Origin: an uncultured Chitinophagaceae bacterium
GTDB taxonomy: Bacteria; Bacteroidota; Bacteroidia; Chitinophagales; Chitinophagaceae
Length of the DNA: 64,000 nt
Direction: 5' to 3'
Assembly (NCBI GenBank): GCA_937862815.1
Contig: CALMED010000002.1
Coordinates: 744,001-808,000 of the forward strand
Part shown: one piece after another, positions 8,829-20,759 of the stretch
Position numbering within the stretch: position 1 is the first letter of the stretch
How the letters are laid out: each line of letters starts with the position of its first letter
Position numbers and translations under genes: made by a program
Notes under the pieces: model-generated
Databases searched by the model: none
What the model saw: the letters and a program-made list of their open reading frames with translations, nothing else
Told to the model about the DNA's origin: nothing

Positions 8829-9749
8829 TCAGTCGATGGAGAAATAATCTTTGCTCTGGTAGCGGCCGGTTTGTTCTTTCACCAGCTGCATGAGGATGTC
8901 GTTGGCCAGGCTGCTGGCCCCGAAGCGGAACCATTCGTTGGTGAGCCAGGCTTCGCCCAGTATTTCTTTTACCATCACCAGGTAGTGCAGGGCCAGTTTC
9001 GACCGGGAAATACCGCCGGCCGGCTTCATGGCAATCATTTTACCGGTGGTATAATAAAAGTCGCGGATGGCTTCCAGCATCACGAGGGTTACCGGCAGGG
9101 TGGCTGCAGGTGATATCTTCCCCGTTGACGTTTTAATAAAATCAGCGCCGGCATACATGGCAATGTCGCTGGCACGCCGCACTTTGTCGTAAGACCCCAG
9201 TTCGCCGGTTTCGAGGATCACTTTCAGCCGCGCTGCGCCACAGGCTTCTTTTACCGCTGCAATTTCATCAAAAACAAAATTGTATTCCCCTTCCAGGTAC
9301 TTGCCCCGGGAAATGACCATGTCCACTTCGTCGGCGCCATTATCTACGGCATAACGGGTGTCACGGATCTTGATATCGCGGGGAGCCTGTCCGCTGGGGA
9401 AGGCCGTAGCCACAGAAGCTACTTTGATACCTGAATCGCCAAGGGCTGTTTTGGCTGTTTTCACCATGGAGGGGTATACGCAAACGGCTGCCACGGTGGG
9501 CAAGCCGGGGTAGGCATCGTGCAGGTGACGGGCTTTGTAACAAAGCTGCTGCACTTTGCCGGTGGTATCTTTTCCTTCCAGCGTGGTGAGGTCAATCATG
9601 TTGAGGGCCAGGAGCAGGGCGTTGCGCTTGCTGTCTTTTTTGATACTGCGCTTGGTAACGCGGGCGGCCCGTTCTTCGATGCCCACCTGGTCAACACGGG
9701 GCGAAAGGGCAAAGTCGGGAATCCTGGAGGCAGAACGTTCAGCAATCAT
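8829..9749 (-). CDS. deoC: Deoxyribose-phosphate aldolase
   Basis: Class I aldolase splitting 2-deoxyribose-5-phosphate into glyceraldehyde-3-phosphate and acetaldehyde in deoxynucleoside breakdown. Motifs include ADEVDMVISRGKYLEGEY, LKVILETGEL with the first active-site lysine, and GADFIKTSTGKISPAAT with the Schiff-base lysine; MIAMKPAGGIS supplies the second conserved lysine. The start at 9749 (MIAERSAS) is preferred over an upstream in-frame codon at 9770, because a TAnnTTTG promoter box (9768-9775) overlaps that upstream codon. About 306 residues, longer than the roughly 250-residue E. coli enzyme, with a family-typical N-terminal extension. First gene of the deoC-ALDH-ALDH' operon. Confidence 0.93.
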   Translation of the reverse strand: MIAERSASRIPDFALSPRVDQVGIEERAARVTKRSIKKDSKRNALLLALNMIDLTTLEGKDTTGKVQQLCYKARHLHDAYPGLPTVAAVCVYPSMVKTAKTALGDSGIKVASVATAFPSGQAPRDIKIRDTRYAVDNGADEVDMVISRGKYLEGEYNFVFDEIAAVKEACGAARLKVILETGELGSYDKVRRASDIAMYAGADFIKTSTGKISPAATLPVTLVMLEAIRDFYYTTGKMIAMKPAGGISRSKLALHYLVMVKEILGEAWLTNEWFRFGASSLANDILMQLVKEQTGRYQSKDYFSID

Positions 9750-9767
9750 GCATTTGAGTTGTGAGGG

Positions 9768-9775
9768 CAAACATA
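9768..9775 (-). promoter_or_regulatory. Putative -7 promoter box of the deoC operon
   Basis: The minus strand reads TATGTTTG, a match to TAnnTTTG, 18 bases upstream of the preferred deoC start. Its position argues against translation from the in-frame codon at 9770. Confidence 0.5.
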
Positions 9776-9882
9776 CTGAAAAATGATGGTTGCTGCTGCT
9801 GAAACGGTTTGCAGGTTCAGGCAGACAATATCCTGCAACTACCGGGTCGGACGTTCATCTCCAGTTCCCCGGATGCGGGGCT

Positions 9883-9918
9883 AAAAGCACGCACCCGGCA
9901 GCGGGGTCCGGGTGCGTG
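9883..9918 (-). terminator. Intrinsic terminator downstream of secA
   Basis: An 11-bp perfect stem (CACGCACCCGG at 9888-9898 with CCGGGTGCGTG at 9908-9918) is followed on the minus strand by GCTTTT. It lies about 70 bases past the secA stop, oriented to end secA transcription before deoC. Confidence 0.65.
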
Positions 9919-9985
9919 AGATGTATACATCGGTTTAAGGCTCGGTTCAGGATGTCCGGCCGGCGAAAAAACGCCGCTTAACGAT

Positions 9986-13312
<3,327 letters not shown>

Positions 13313-13415
13313 ACGGGAATGATATTACGGGGCTGGTTAAAACGTTTTCTTGTCAAATTCAGTGCAGGATTTCCGGAAAGGTCAAAATGACAGCCCGGCT
13401 TCGTGCAGCGGGCGA

Positions 13416-13423
13416 CAAAGGTA
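13416..13423 (-). promoter_or_regulatory. Putative -7 promoter box of secA
   Basis: The minus strand reads TACCTTTG, matching TAnnTTTG, 104 bases upstream of the secA ATG. Confidence 0.4.
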
Positions 13424-13566
13424 ATGAATCAGCCACAGAGTTATTGGGAAATCAGCCCGAATGCAGGGGGCCGCCGCCGTTCGCGGCTCTTGTTAACGAT
13501 CTGCCAAAAAGCCCGGAATGGCAGCGACTACCCGCTGGTACGGATGGCCGGTGTCCGTCCGTCTGT

Positions 13567-13574
13567 TAGTTTTG
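13567..13574 (+). promoter_or_regulatory. Putative -7 promoter box of the outer membrane barrel gene
   Basis: Reads TAGTTTTG, matching TAnnTTTG, about 120 bases upstream of the ATG at 13695. No good -33 element is visible. Confidence 0.35.
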
Positions 13575-13694
13575 CCATTCGTCAGGTTTAGGAAACGATT
13601 GCCCCTTAAAACCATGGTTTTCACTCCGATTGTTCATCTTTACTCCCGTATATCACATGATATGTTTCAACTTGCTTTCATCTTTGATCAACCC

Positions 13695-16583
13695 ATGAAA
13701 AAATCATTCCTGCTGCTGGTGGCTGTCTTGTCTGTCTTGTTTACATATGCGCAACCCGCAGGCCTCTCGGGCAAAGTGACCGATTCCACCGGCGAGAAGG
13801 GAATGACAGGCGCCACTGTAAAACTGGTGGAGAAAGCCACGCCCGCCGATACGCTGCGCACCATCACCAACAGCAAAGGGGAGTTCAGTTTCAGCCGTAT
13901 TCCGGCTTCGGGCTACCAGTTGATTGTTTCCTATGCCGGCTACAATCCGTTGGTGAAAGAGTATTTCAGGCCTTCCCCCGGTGTTACCAGTATTGATATT
14001 GGTGAACTGGTGCTGAGCAATGCTTTTAAGCTGCTCACCGAAATTGTTGTGGAAGCCCCGGCCGTTAGTATCAAAGAAGATACGGTGGAATACCGCGCCA
14101 GCGCTTTCCAGGTGAAGCCCAACGCCACGACGGAGGATCTGCTGAAAAAACTGCCGGGGGTACAGGTGGATCGCGACGGTAACATCACCGCCCAGGGTAA
14201 ACAGGTAACCCGCATAAAGGTGAACGGAAAAGACTTCTTTACCGGTGATCCTAAAAGTGCCACGCGTGAGCTTCCGGCCGATATGATTGACAAAGTGCAG
14301 GTGGTGGATGACTACGGCGACCAATCGGCTATCTCGGGTATCCGTGACGGTGAGCCGGAGAAGGTGATCAACCTGCAGCTGCGAAAAGACAAGAACAAAG
14401 GCTGGTTCGGACGCGGACAGGCCGGGGTGGGCACCAGCGATCGGTACCAGGCAGGGGTGACGCTCAACTATTTCAACAACAACAACCAGTTGTCCATCAT
14501 CGGCAACTCCAATAATGTAAACCAGTCCAACTTCAACCTCGGCGAAATGTCTGGTTTTGGCGGGGGTAATTTTGGCGGCGGAACCATCAATTTCGGTGGC
14601 GGCGGTGGAGGTTTTGGTGGAGGCGGCGGTGGTCGCGGGGGCGGGGGAATGGGAGCCGCCTTCGGTAACCTGCTCGGCGGCAACCAGGGCCAGAACCAGA
14701 ACGGCATCAGCCGCACGCACTCCATCGGTACAAACTTCCGGTCCGACTTTGGCAAGCGGAACTCCTTTTACGGAAGTTATACCTACACCAACCGCAATAC
14801 CCGGCAGGACCAGTTTACTTCGCAACAGAGCCTCATCGCGGATCCGCCGTTCACCAACGTCACCAACCAACTCACCAACAATACGCAGGGCACCCACCGG
14901 GCTTTCCTGAACCTGGAGCTCTGGGTGGACTCATTCAACTACATCAAGATAACGCCCAATATTTCGGTACAGCAGAGCAACAACCTGCTCAGCAACAGCT
15001 TCGATATCTTCCGGTCGGCCTCCCTCAAGGCCCAGCAGGGGGTCAACCAGGATACGACTTTGTCAACACGCCCCAGCTTCCGTACCGGCATCCTCTACAA
15101 CCACCGCTTCCGCAAACGGGGTCGTAACTTCTCCCTGAACACCGACATCGGCTACAATGAAACCGACCTGGAGCAACTGCGGGCCAACAACACGCAATTT
15201 TTCCAGCCCGACGGAAGCAACGGGTTTCTGCTGAACCAACTGCAGCGCATCAACCAGGATAACCGCAACAACAGCATCAACCTGCGGGCCGTATACACCG
15301 AACCCCTGTCGGCAGAGCGGTTCCTCGATTTCAGTTACAACTTCAACCGCAACGTAGCGGTGAACGACCGCAGTACCGACCAGAAGGACCTGGTTAGCGG
15401 CCAGTTCAACCGCATTGATTCGCTCAGCAATGCCTTTGAGAACAATTTCAACTTCAACCGTTTTGGCGCCAGCATCCGCACGGTGAAGAAAAAATACAAT
15501 TATACCCTCGGCATCCAGCTGCAGCCCGTGAGTCTCCGCGGGTACAGCATCACAAAAGACAGTACCTACCAGCCCATCCGCAATCTCAACTGGTTCCCGG
15601 TGGCCCGGATGACCTACAATCTATCCCGCACCAAATCGTTTAATTTCCAGTACAACGGCAGCGCCCAGCAACCTTCGTTTGAACAGCTGCAGCCGGTACG
15701 GGATGTAACCAATCCCCAGAACCAGCGGGAAGGGAACCCGTTTCTCAGGCCTTCCATCAACCACACGCTCAGCACCAATTACAATAACTTCAATTTTGCC
15801 AGCGGGCAGGTGTTGTTTACCGGGGTGACCCTTACCCTGGCCAGGGACCAGATTGTTAACAATACCATCAACATCAAAGGCCCCGGGGGGCTGCCTACCG
15901 GGGCCCAGCTGAGCCGGCCGGAGAATGTGAACGGCTTTTACAACGTAACGGGTTTCTATACCTTCAGCAAGCCCTGGAAGAACCGGAAATACGTGCTCAC
16001 CCTGCTGGGCACTCTTAATTATAATAATAACATCAACCTGGTGGATGCTGAGCGCAACATCGGCCGCAACTGGCTGGTGGTGCAGGGGCTCAATTTCGAT
16101 TACAACGCGAAACAGTGGCTGGAACTCAGTTTTGGTGCCCGGTACAATATGAACCAGGCCAGTTTCTCCCTGCAAAACGTGGCGCCTCAGACCCAGGAAA
16201 CCTGGGTGCTGAGCAACGATATCCGTGTAGACCTGCCGGGCAGCTGGATCCTGCGCTGGCATTTCGATTTTACCCTCAACCTGGGCCTGGCCCAGGGGGT
16301 GAGCCGTAACATCGCCCTGTTTAACGGGTCGCTGGAAAAGGAGCTGTTCAAGAAGAAAAACGGTACGATCCGCCTGGAAGCATTTGACCTCTTTAACCAG
16401 AACATCAACGTAAACCGCAGCGTAAGCGCCAACTTCATCACCGACACCCGTATCAACCGGCTGACACAGTATTTCATGCTTACCTTCCAGTACCGGCTCA
16501 ACAAGTTCCGTGGACAGCAGCCCCAGCAGCAGAATAATTTCCGGCGGATGGGGGGGCGGATGCTTTTGAACAATGGCGATTGA
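13695..16583 (+). CDS. Outer membrane beta-barrel protein with carboxypeptidase-regulatory-like and plug-like domains
   Basis: Large outer membrane protein of the TonB-receptor-like family common in Bacteroidota. The start at 13695 is chosen because MKKSFLLLVAVLSVLFTYAQ is a clear signal peptide; the open frame extends upstream without one. Then come a regulatory-like beta-sandwich (about residues 22-110, GLSGKVTDSTGEKGMTGATV), a plug-like region (TEDLLKKLPGVQVDRDGNIT, about 140-210) and a long barrel rich in Asn and aromatic residues. A glycine-rich stretch at about residues 288-330 (DNA 14555-14690) interrupts the early barrel. No TonB box is obvious and no SusD partner follows. The ligand is unknown. 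Confidence 0.85.
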   Translation: MKKSFLLLVAVLSVLFTYAQPAGLSGKVTDSTGEKGMTGATVKLVEKATPADTLRTITNSKGEFSFSRIPASGYQLIVSYAGYNPLVKEYFRPSPGVTSIDIGELVLSNAFKLLTEIVVEAPAVSIKEDTVEYRASAFQVKPNATTEDLLKKLPGVQVDRDGNITAQGKQVTRIKVNGKDFFTGDPKSATRELPADMIDKVQVVDDYGDQSAISGIRDGEPEKVINLQLRKDKNKGWFGRGQAGVGTSDRYQAGVTLNYFNNNNQLSIIGNSNNVNQSNFNLGEMSGFGGGNFGGGTINFGGGGGGFGGGGGGRGGGGMGAAFGNLLGGNQGQNQNGISRTHSIGTNFRSDFGKRNSFYGSYTYTNRNTRQDQFTSQQSLIADPPFTNVTNQLTNNTQGTHRAFLNLELWVDSFNYIKITPNISVQQSNNLLSNSFDIFRSASLKAQQGVNQDTTLSTRPSFRTGILYNHRFRKRGRNFSLNTDIGYNETDLEQLRANNTQFFQPDGSNGFLLNQLQRINQDNRNNSINLRAVYTEPLSAERFLDFSYNFNRNVAVNDRSTDQKDLVSGQFNRIDSLSNAFENNFNFNRFGASIRTVKKKYNYTLGIQLQPVSLRGYSITKDSTYQPIRNLNWFPVARMTYNLSRTKSFNFQYNGSAQQPSFEQLQPVRDVTNPQNQREGNPFLRPSINHTLSTNYNNFNFASGQVLFTGVTLTLARDQIVNNTINIKGPGGLPTGAQLSRPENVNGFYNVTGFYTFSKPWKNRKYVLTLLGTLNYNNNINLVDAERNIGRNWLVVQGLNFDYNAKQWLELSFGARYNMNQASFSLQNVAPQTQETWVLSNDIRVDLPGSWILRWHFDFTLNLGLAQGVSRNIALFNGSLEKELFKKKNGTIRLEAFDLFNQNINVNRSVSANFITDTRINRLTQYFMLTFQYRLNKFRGQQPQQQNNFRRMGGRMLLNNGD

Positions 16584-16664
16584 GCGCAGGTTGCCCGGAA
16601 CGGCGGCAGGCAGACGGATGACCGCCTTAAGGGCCTGGACGGTGCAAAAACCACCCAATCAAAT

Positions 16665-16696
16665 TTTGTTCCATTCAGGATAAATGGTTAACTTTG
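16665..16696 (+). promoter_or_regulatory. Promoter upstream of rpoB (-33 TTTG, -7 TAACTTTG)
   Basis: TTTG at 16665-16668 and TAACTTTG at 16689-16696 are separated by 20 bases, a good fit to the Bacteroidota sigma-A pattern. The leader to the rpoB ATG would be about 130 bases. Confidence 0.6.
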
Positions 16697-16809
16697 CCCT
16701 CCCTAAATTTAGGCTGAATAGCAGTTGGCGCCCAAAATCAGTCATAAATAACTGAAAATCAATACACTTGTCTTTGAAAAAAGACAGGCAGCTATTCTTG
16801 TGCACAAAC

Positions 16810-16827
16810 TTTAAAACCGGTTTTAAA
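16810..16827 (+). promoter_or_regulatory. 18-bp perfect palindrome just upstream of the rpoB start
   Basis: TTTAAAACCGGTTTTAAA is self-complementary over all 18 bases and ends 3 bases before the rpoB ATG, covering the region where a ribosome would bind. It may act as an RNA hairpin or a protein site; function is unproven. Confidence 0.5.
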
Positions 16828-16830
16828 CGT

Positions 16831-19800
16831 ATGTCTTCAACTCGAGCTGCAGCAAACAAGAGAGTAAATTTTGGAAAAGTTAAGCATCTGGCCGAAATCC
16901 CCGACCTTCTTGGGATCCAGATTCAGTCCTTTAAAGACTTTTTTCAGTTAGAAACCACCCCCGACAAGCGTAACAACGAAGGCCTCTTCAAGGTGTTCAA
17001 GGAGAATTTTCCTATCACCGACACCCGGAACATCTTTGTACTGGAGTTCCTCGACTATTTCATTGATCCTCCCCGTTACACCATTGACGAATGTATGGAG
17101 CGCGGCCTCACTTATGCGGTGCCCCTGAAAGCCAAGCTGCGCCTCAGCTGTAATGATGAGGAACACGTAGACTTCCAGACCATTGTACAGGATGTGTTTC
17201 TGGGCAACATTCCTTATATGACCCCCCGCGGCACATTTGTGATCAACGGAGCCGAGCGGGTGGTGGTAAGCCAGCTGCACCGCTCCCCCGGCGTATTTTT
17301 CGGTCAGAGCATTCACCCCAACGGCACCAAGATCTACAGTGCGCGGGTGATTCCGTTCAAGGGTGCCTGGATGGAGTTTGCCACCGACATCAACAATGTG
17401 ATGTACGCCTACATCGACCGGAAGAAAAAATTCCCCGTAACCACGCTGTTGCGTTCCATTGGCTTTGAAACCGATAAGGACATCCTGGAACTTTTTGGCA
17501 TGGCCGATGAAGTGCCTGCTGAAAAGAAGGCGCTCGCCAAACACGAAGGCAAGCGGCTCGCCGCCCGGGTTCTCCGCAGCTGGGTGGAAGATTTTGTGGA
17601 TGAAGATACCGGCGAAGTGGTGAGTATTGAACGGAACGAAGTGGTGCTGGAACGCGACTCTATCCTTGACGCAGAAGCAATTGAGATGATCAGCGAAATG
17701 GAGGTGAAGAGCGTTTTCATCCAGAAAGAAGAAGTAAGCGGCGACTTTGCCATCATTTACAATACACTGAACAAGGACACGTCCAACAGTGAACTGGAAG
17801 CCGTGCAGCACATCTACCGCCAGTTGCGGGGTGCCGATGCGCCGGACAACGAAACGGCCCGCGGCATCATTGACAAGCTGTTTTTCAGTGATAAACGTTA
17901 CGACCTGGGCGAAGTGGGCCGTTATAAAATCAACCGCAAACTCAATCTCAGCTTCCCGCTCGATAAGAAGGTTCTGACCAAGGACGATATCATCTCCATC
18001 ATCAAGTACCTGGTGAAGCTCACCAACGCCAAAGCGGAAATTGACGACATTGATCACCTGAGCAACCGCAGGGTTCGCACCGTGGGTGAGCAGCTCTATG
18101 CCCAGTTTGGCGTAGGCCTGGCCCGTATGGCCCGCACCATCCGCGAGCGTATGAACGTGCGGGACAATGAAGTGTTCACACCTGTGGACCTCATCAACGC
18201 CCGTACCCTGTCGTCTGTAATCAATTCATTCTTCGGAACCTCGCAATTGTCGCAGTTCCTCGACCAAACCAATCCGCTTTCCGAAATTACCCACAAGCGG
18301 CGTATCTCCGCGCTCGGTCCCGGTGGCCTGAGCCGCGAACGCGCCGGCTTTGAGGTGCGTGACGTTCACTACAGCCACTACGGCCGCCTCTGCACCATCG
18401 AAACGCCCGAGGGCCCCAATATCGGTCTGATCTCCACGCTCTGCGTACACGCCAAAGTGAACGACATGGGCTTTATTGAAACACCTTACCGCAAGGTGCA
18501 GGAAGGTAAAGTGGAAATGAAACATCTCACGTACCTGAGTGCCGAGGAGGAAGATGAAGCCAAGATCGCCCAGGTGAACATTGCCGTGGACGAAAAAGGA
18601 AACATCGTTGAAGAAAAAGTACGTTCCCGCGAAAGCGGCGACTTCCCCATCCTAGAAAAGGCCGAGGTGGAATACATGGACGTGGCGCCCAACCAGATTG
18701 TGGGTCTCAGCGCCTCGCTCATTCCGTTCCTGGAACACGATGATGCCAACCGGGCACTGATGGGATCGAACATGCAACGCCAGGCCGTGCCCCTGCTCCG
18801 TCCCGAAGTGCCCATCGTGGGAACCGGCCTGGAAGCAATGGCCGCCCGCGATGCCCGCATCCAGCTCACCGCCGACGGAAACGGTGTGGTGGAGTATGTG
18901 GACAGCAACGAAATACACGTGCGTTACACCCGCAACGACGAGCAGAAACTGGTGAGCTTTGAAGAAGATCTCAAAGTGTACAAGCTCACCAAGTTTATCA
19001 AAACCAACCAGGGTACCTGCATCAACCTGAAGCCTTGCGTACGCAAAGGCCAGGCCGTTAAGGATGGCGACTTCCTCACAGAAGGCTATGCCACCAAAGA
19101 TGGCGAACTGGCACTGGGCCGGAACCTGAAAGTGGCCTTTATGCCCTGGAAAGGTTACAACTTCGAAGATGCCATCGTTATCAGCGAGCGCATTGTACGC
19201 GAAGACCTGTTTACCTCCATTCACGTAGAGGAATACGAGCTGGAAGTACGCGATACCAAGCTCGGTGAGGAAGAGCTGACCCCCGATATCCCCAACGTGA
19301 GCGAAGAAGCCACCAAGGATCTCGACCAGAACGGTATCATCCGCATCGGCGCCGCTATCAAGGAAGGTGATATCCTCATCGGTAAAATCACCCCCAAGGG
19401 AGAAAGCGATCCCACGCCCGAAGAAAAGCTGCTCCGTGCCATCTTTGGCGACAAGGCAGGTGATGCCAAAGACGCATCGCTGAAAGCACCGAGCGGAACC
19501 GAAGGTGTGGTGATTGACAAGAAGCTGTTCCAGCGGGCTAAAAAAGATAAGAACGGAAAGATTCGTGAGAAGGCGCTGCTGGAGAAAACCGAAAAGATCC
19601 ACGAAAAGAACATTGCCGACCTGCTGGACGTGCTGCTGGGTAAACTGCAGATGCTGCTCAAAGACAAAGCCTCTGCCGGTGTGAGCAACAACTTCGGGGA
19701 AGTGCTGATTGGTAAAGGAGCCAAGTTCAATGCGAAGAATCTGTCCACCATTGACTACCAGAATGTAAATCCGCTCGGCTGGACCGGTGATGCCCATACC

Positions 19801-20643
19801 GATGAGCTGATCAACCAGCTGCTGCACAACTACAGCATCAAGTACAACGAGGAACTGGGCCGCTACAAGCGGGAGAAGTTCAACATCAGCATTGGTGACG
19901 AACTGCCCGCCGGCGTACTCAAACTCGCTAAAGTGTATCTGGCTGTGAAGCGTAAACTGAAGGTGGGTGATAAGATGGCCGGCCGCCACGGTAACAAGGG
20001 TATCGTAGCCAAGATTGTGCGCCACGAAGACATGCCCTTCCTGGAAGACGGAAGCCCGGTAGACATTGTACTCAACCCGCTGGGGGTACCCAGCCGGATG
20101 AACCTCGGCCAGATCTATGAAACCGTGCTCGGGTGGGCCGGTCAGAAACTGGGTATCAAGTTTGCCACCCCCATCTTCGACGGAGCCACTGTTGAAGAAA
20201 TTGCAGGGCATATCGAGCAGGCACAGCTGCCCAAGTTTGGCCACACGTTCCTTTATGATGGCGAAACCGGCGAGCGCTTCCACCAGAAAGCTACCGTGGG
20301 TATTATCTATATGATCAAGCTGCACCACATGGTGGATGATAAGATGCACGCCCGTTCCATCGGCCCCTACAGCCTCATTACCCAGCAGCCGCTGGGTGGT
20401 AAAGCCCAGTTCGGTGGCCAGCGTTTCGGCGAAATGGAAGTGTGGGCCTTGGAAGCTTACGGTGCTTCCAACATCCTGCAGGAACTGCTCACCATCAAGT
20501 CGGATGACATAATGGGCCGTGCCAAGACCTACGAAGCCATCGTAAAGGGTGACAACGTACCGCGTCCCGGTGTGCCGGAATCCTTCAATGTACTGGTGCA
20601 CGAACTGCGCGGGCTGGGTCTGGATCTGAAATTTGAAGAATAA
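16831..20643 (+). CDS. rpoB: DNA-directed RNA polymerase subunit beta
   Basis: Catalytic beta subunit of RNA polymerase, about 1,270 residues. The start at 16831 ([16 protein letters not shown]) follows the family; an upstream in-frame TTG at 16768 would add residues unlike any beta subunit. The rifampicin region reads [20 protein letters not shown] then [20 protein letters not shown], with the residues commonly changed in resistance mutants in their sensitive state. [15 protein letters not shown] and the C-terminal [19 protein letters not shown] are intact. It has its own promoter and leader; the usual rplJ-rplL genes are not upstream. rpoC follows after 116 bases. Confidence 0.98.
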   Translation: MSSTRAAANKRVNFGKVKHLAEIPDLLGIQIQSFKDFFQLETTPDKRNNEGLFKVFKENFPITDTRNIFVLEFLDYFIDPPRYTIDECMERGLTYAVPLKAKLRLSCNDEEHVDFQTIVQDVFLGNIPYMTPRGTFVINGAERVVVSQLHRSPGVFFGQSIHPNGTKIYSARVIPFKGAWMEFATDINNVMYAYIDRKKKFPVTTLLRSIGFETDKDILELFGMADEVPAEKKALAKHEGKRLAARVLRSWVEDFVDEDTGEVVSIERNEVVLERDSILDAEAIEMISEMEVKSVFIQKEEVSGDFAIIYNTLNKDTSNSELEAVQHIYRQLRGADAPDNETARGIIDKLFFSDKRYDLGEVGRYKINRKLNLSFPLDKKVLTKDDIISIIKYLVKLTNAKAEIDDIDHLSNRRVRTVGEQLYAQFGVGLARMARTIRERMNVRDNEVFTPVDLINARTLSSVINSFFGTSQLSQFLDQTNPLSEITHKRRISALGPGGLSRERAGFEVRDVHYSHYGRLCTIETPEGPNIGLISTLCVHAKVNDMGFIETPYRKVQEGKVEMKHLTYLSAEEEDEAKIAQVNIAVDEKGNIVEEKVRSRESGDFPILEKAEVEYMDVAPNQIVGLSASLIPFLEHDDANRALMGSNMQRQAVPLLRPEVPIVGTGLEAMAARDARIQLTADGNGVVEYVDSNEIHVRYTRNDEQKLVSFEEDLKVYKLTKFIKTNQGTCINLKPCVRKGQAVKDGDFLTEGYATKDGELALGRNLKVAFMPWKGYNFEDAIVISERIVREDLFTSIHVEEYELEVRDTKLGEEELTPDIPNVSEEATKDLDQNGIIRIGAAIKEGDILIGKITPKGESDPTPEEKLLRAIFGDKAGDAKDASLKAPSGTEGVVIDKKLFQRAKKDKNGKIREKALLEKTEKIHEKNIADLLDVLLGKLQMLLKDKASAGVSNNFGEVLIGKGAKFNAKNLSTIDYQNVNPLGWTGDAHTDELINQLLHNYSIKYNEELGRYKREKFNISIGDELPAGVLKLAKVYLAVKRKLKVGDKMAGRHGNKGIVAKIVRHEDMPFLEDGSPVDIVLNPLGVPSRMNLGQIYETVLGWAGQKLGIKFATPIFDGATVEEIAGHIEQAQLPKFGHTFLYDGETGERFHQKATVGIIYMIKLHHMVDDKMHARSIGPYSLITQQPLGGKAQFGGQRFGEMEVWALEAYGASNILQELLTIKSDDIMGRAKTYEAIVKGDNVPRPGVPESFNVLVHELRGLGLDLKFEE

Positions 20644-20696
20644 CGCTGCAAGCGGTTGCCACATGCTACCGCCTGTTGCTTTACCGGTGCTCCATG

Positions 20697-20733
20697 GAAG
20701 TACGGCAGCCGGTAGTTAGGATGAACGTACTTC
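20697..20733 (+). other. Hairpin in the rpoB-rpoC intergenic region
   Basis: GAAGTACG (20697-20704) and CGTACTTC (20726-20733) form a perfect 8-bp stem with a 21-base loop, about 25 bases before the rpoC ATG. There is no T-run, so it is not an intrinsic terminator; it could be an RNA processing or stability element. Confidence 0.4.
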
Positions 20734-20759
20734 TTAAAATTTAATTTGTAATAACACAT

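Larger units (their letters stand above)
13313..13694. other. Intergenic region between divergent secA and outer membrane protein genes
   Basis: 382 bases without a convincing gene; short open frames here lack start signals or recognisable sequence. It holds TAnnTTTG-type boxes pointing both ways (13416-13423 towards secA, 13567-13574 towards the barrel protein). No terminator or repeat is evident. Confidence 0.6.

Noticed and set aside
14555-14690. Glycine-rich repeat in the outer membrane protein as a separate repeat element, and a Pro-rich antisense frame opposite it
   Set aside because: It is in-frame low-complexity coding sequence within a single barrel protein; the antisense frame is its shadow.
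16768-16830. TTG-initiated 21-residue N-terminal extension of rpoB
   Set aside because: It covers the leader palindrome and has no similarity to beta subunits; the ATG at 16831 gives the family N-terminus.
18652-20664. A 670-residue open frame antisense to rpoB, and other long antisense frames opposite rpoC, maeB, secA and the ALDH gene
   Set aside because: They mirror strongly conserved genes, have no recognisable domains, and arise from codon bias at GC-rich third positions.
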